Source of the DNA: Pseudomonadota bacterium
GTDB lineage: Bacteria > Pseudomonadota > Gammaproteobacteria > Pseudomonadales > UBA5518
Direction: 5' to 3'
Assembly: GCA_022705125.1 (NCBI GenBank)
Contig: JAKJFB010000176.1
Span: 1-6,343, forward strand
DNA: 6,343 bases
The notes beneath the pieces were generated by a model. It had not been told where the DNA came from and did not search any database. It saw nothing but the letters and a program-made list of their open reading frames with translations. This document shows, piece by piece, positions 6,232 to 6,343 of the stretch (position 1 is its first letter; each line of letters begins with the position of its first letter). A program made the position numbers and the translations under genes.

Positions 6232-6343
6232 ATTACCGGGCACGCATGAAAAGGCGGAGCTCCCGCAGGGGTCTGTCGGGTTCTGGGAGCGCGGGAGCGG
6301 CGCGCTCCAGCGCTTTCGACCCGCTTCACCGACCCTTCCACCG
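6232..6343. other. Upstream intergenic stretch with no convincing gene
   Basis: This stretch lies upstream of the promoter. A GTG-started frame runs across it on the minus strand (6341-6150), but its Arg/Pro/Ser-rich translation has no family features and runs through the promoter. A near-palindrome around GGAGCTCC (6256-6263) and the 6286-6308 inverted repeat are the only structures seen. The neighbouring gene on this side is outside the window. Confidence 0.5.
6286..6308. repeat. GC-rich inverted repeat upstream of the mrp promoter
   Basis: GGAGCGCG (6286-6293) and CGCGCTCC (6301-6308) are perfect 8-base arms around a 7-base loop. Neither strand has a T-run after it, so it is a weak candidate for an intrinsic terminator. 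It lies 55-80 bases upstream of the -24 box, where an activator of RpoN could bind. It could also be the end of an adjacent transcription unit outside the window. No function is assigned. Confidence 0.3.

Noticed and set aside
3271..6249. Very long open frame (992 codons) on the plus strand opposite mrpA
   Set aside because: Its translation is dominated by His, Gln, Arg, Glu and Gly with no hydrophobic core or motif. That is the expected mirror of a GC-rich, leucine/alanine-rich membrane gene, and it lies entirely opposite a certain gene.
6283..6310. Intrinsic terminator for an upstream gene
   Set aside because: The stem is strong, but there is no T-run on either strand, and no gene end is visible in the window.
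6150..6341. 63-codon minus-strand frame upstream of mrpA
   Set aside because: It starts with GTG at the window edge, has no recognisable features, and runs through the promoter and predicted transcription start.
1..6343. Mobile element, CRISPR, tRNA or a novel defence system
   Set aside because: No transposase, regularly spaced repeats, tRNA-like fold or unfamiliar protein was seen. All sizeable genes belong to one known antiporter operon; the only mobile-like trace is the short mrpF-mrpG segment.

Overview
The window carries one complete operon, read entirely on the minus strand, for a Mrp-type (Mnh/Sha/Pha) multisubunit monovalent cation/proton antiporter. Six genes run from right to left in the order mrpA (with mrpB fused to its C-terminus), mrpC, mrpD, mrpE, mrpF, mrpG. 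This is the six-gene layout known from proteobacteria such as Pseudomonas and Sinorhizobium, as opposed to the seven-gene Bacillus layout with a separate mrpB. The very high GC content, the GC-rich third codon positions, the A-B fusion and a sigma-54-type promoter point to a high-GC proteobacterium. A betaproteobacterium of the Azoarcus/Thauera kind is my guess from the general look of the proteins, not a demonstrated placement.

Layout, in transcription order. Positions 6343-6124 are a leader/promoter region with no convincing gene. It holds a near-perfect -24/-12 (sigma-54) promoter facing mrpA, a 17-bp imperfect palindrome over the predicted start of transcription, and a GC-rich inverted repeat further upstream. 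mrpA(B) occupies 6123-3214, mrpC 3214-2873, mrpD 2876-1251, mrpE 1254-736, mrpF 739-455 and mrpG 375-19. Genes A to F are joined by 1- or 4-base stop/start overlaps (TGATG or ATGA), and every gene except mrpA has a clear Shine-Dalgarno sequence. The last 18 bases (18-1) are too short to show a terminator or a further gene.

The products should form one inner-membrane complex. MrpA and MrpD are the large antiporter-like subunits related to NuoL/M/N of respiratory complex I, and MrpC resembles NuoK. MrpE, MrpF, MrpG and the MrpB domain complete the assembly, which exchanges cytoplasmic Na+ and/or K+ for external H+. The key charged residues of the proton channels are present in MrpA and MrpD and no gene is broken, so the system looks functional. 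Ion preference cannot be read from the sequence.

The least ordinary part is the mrpF-mrpG junction. A segment flanked by 8-bp direct repeats separates the two genes by 79 bp. Removing one 83-bp repeat unit would restore the ATGA overlap seen at the other junctions. The segment contains a 28-codon ORF whose start overlaps the mrpF stop, whose stop overlaps the mrpG start, and which inherits an almost perfect Shine-Dalgarno sequence. The sigma-54 promoter is the second point of interest.
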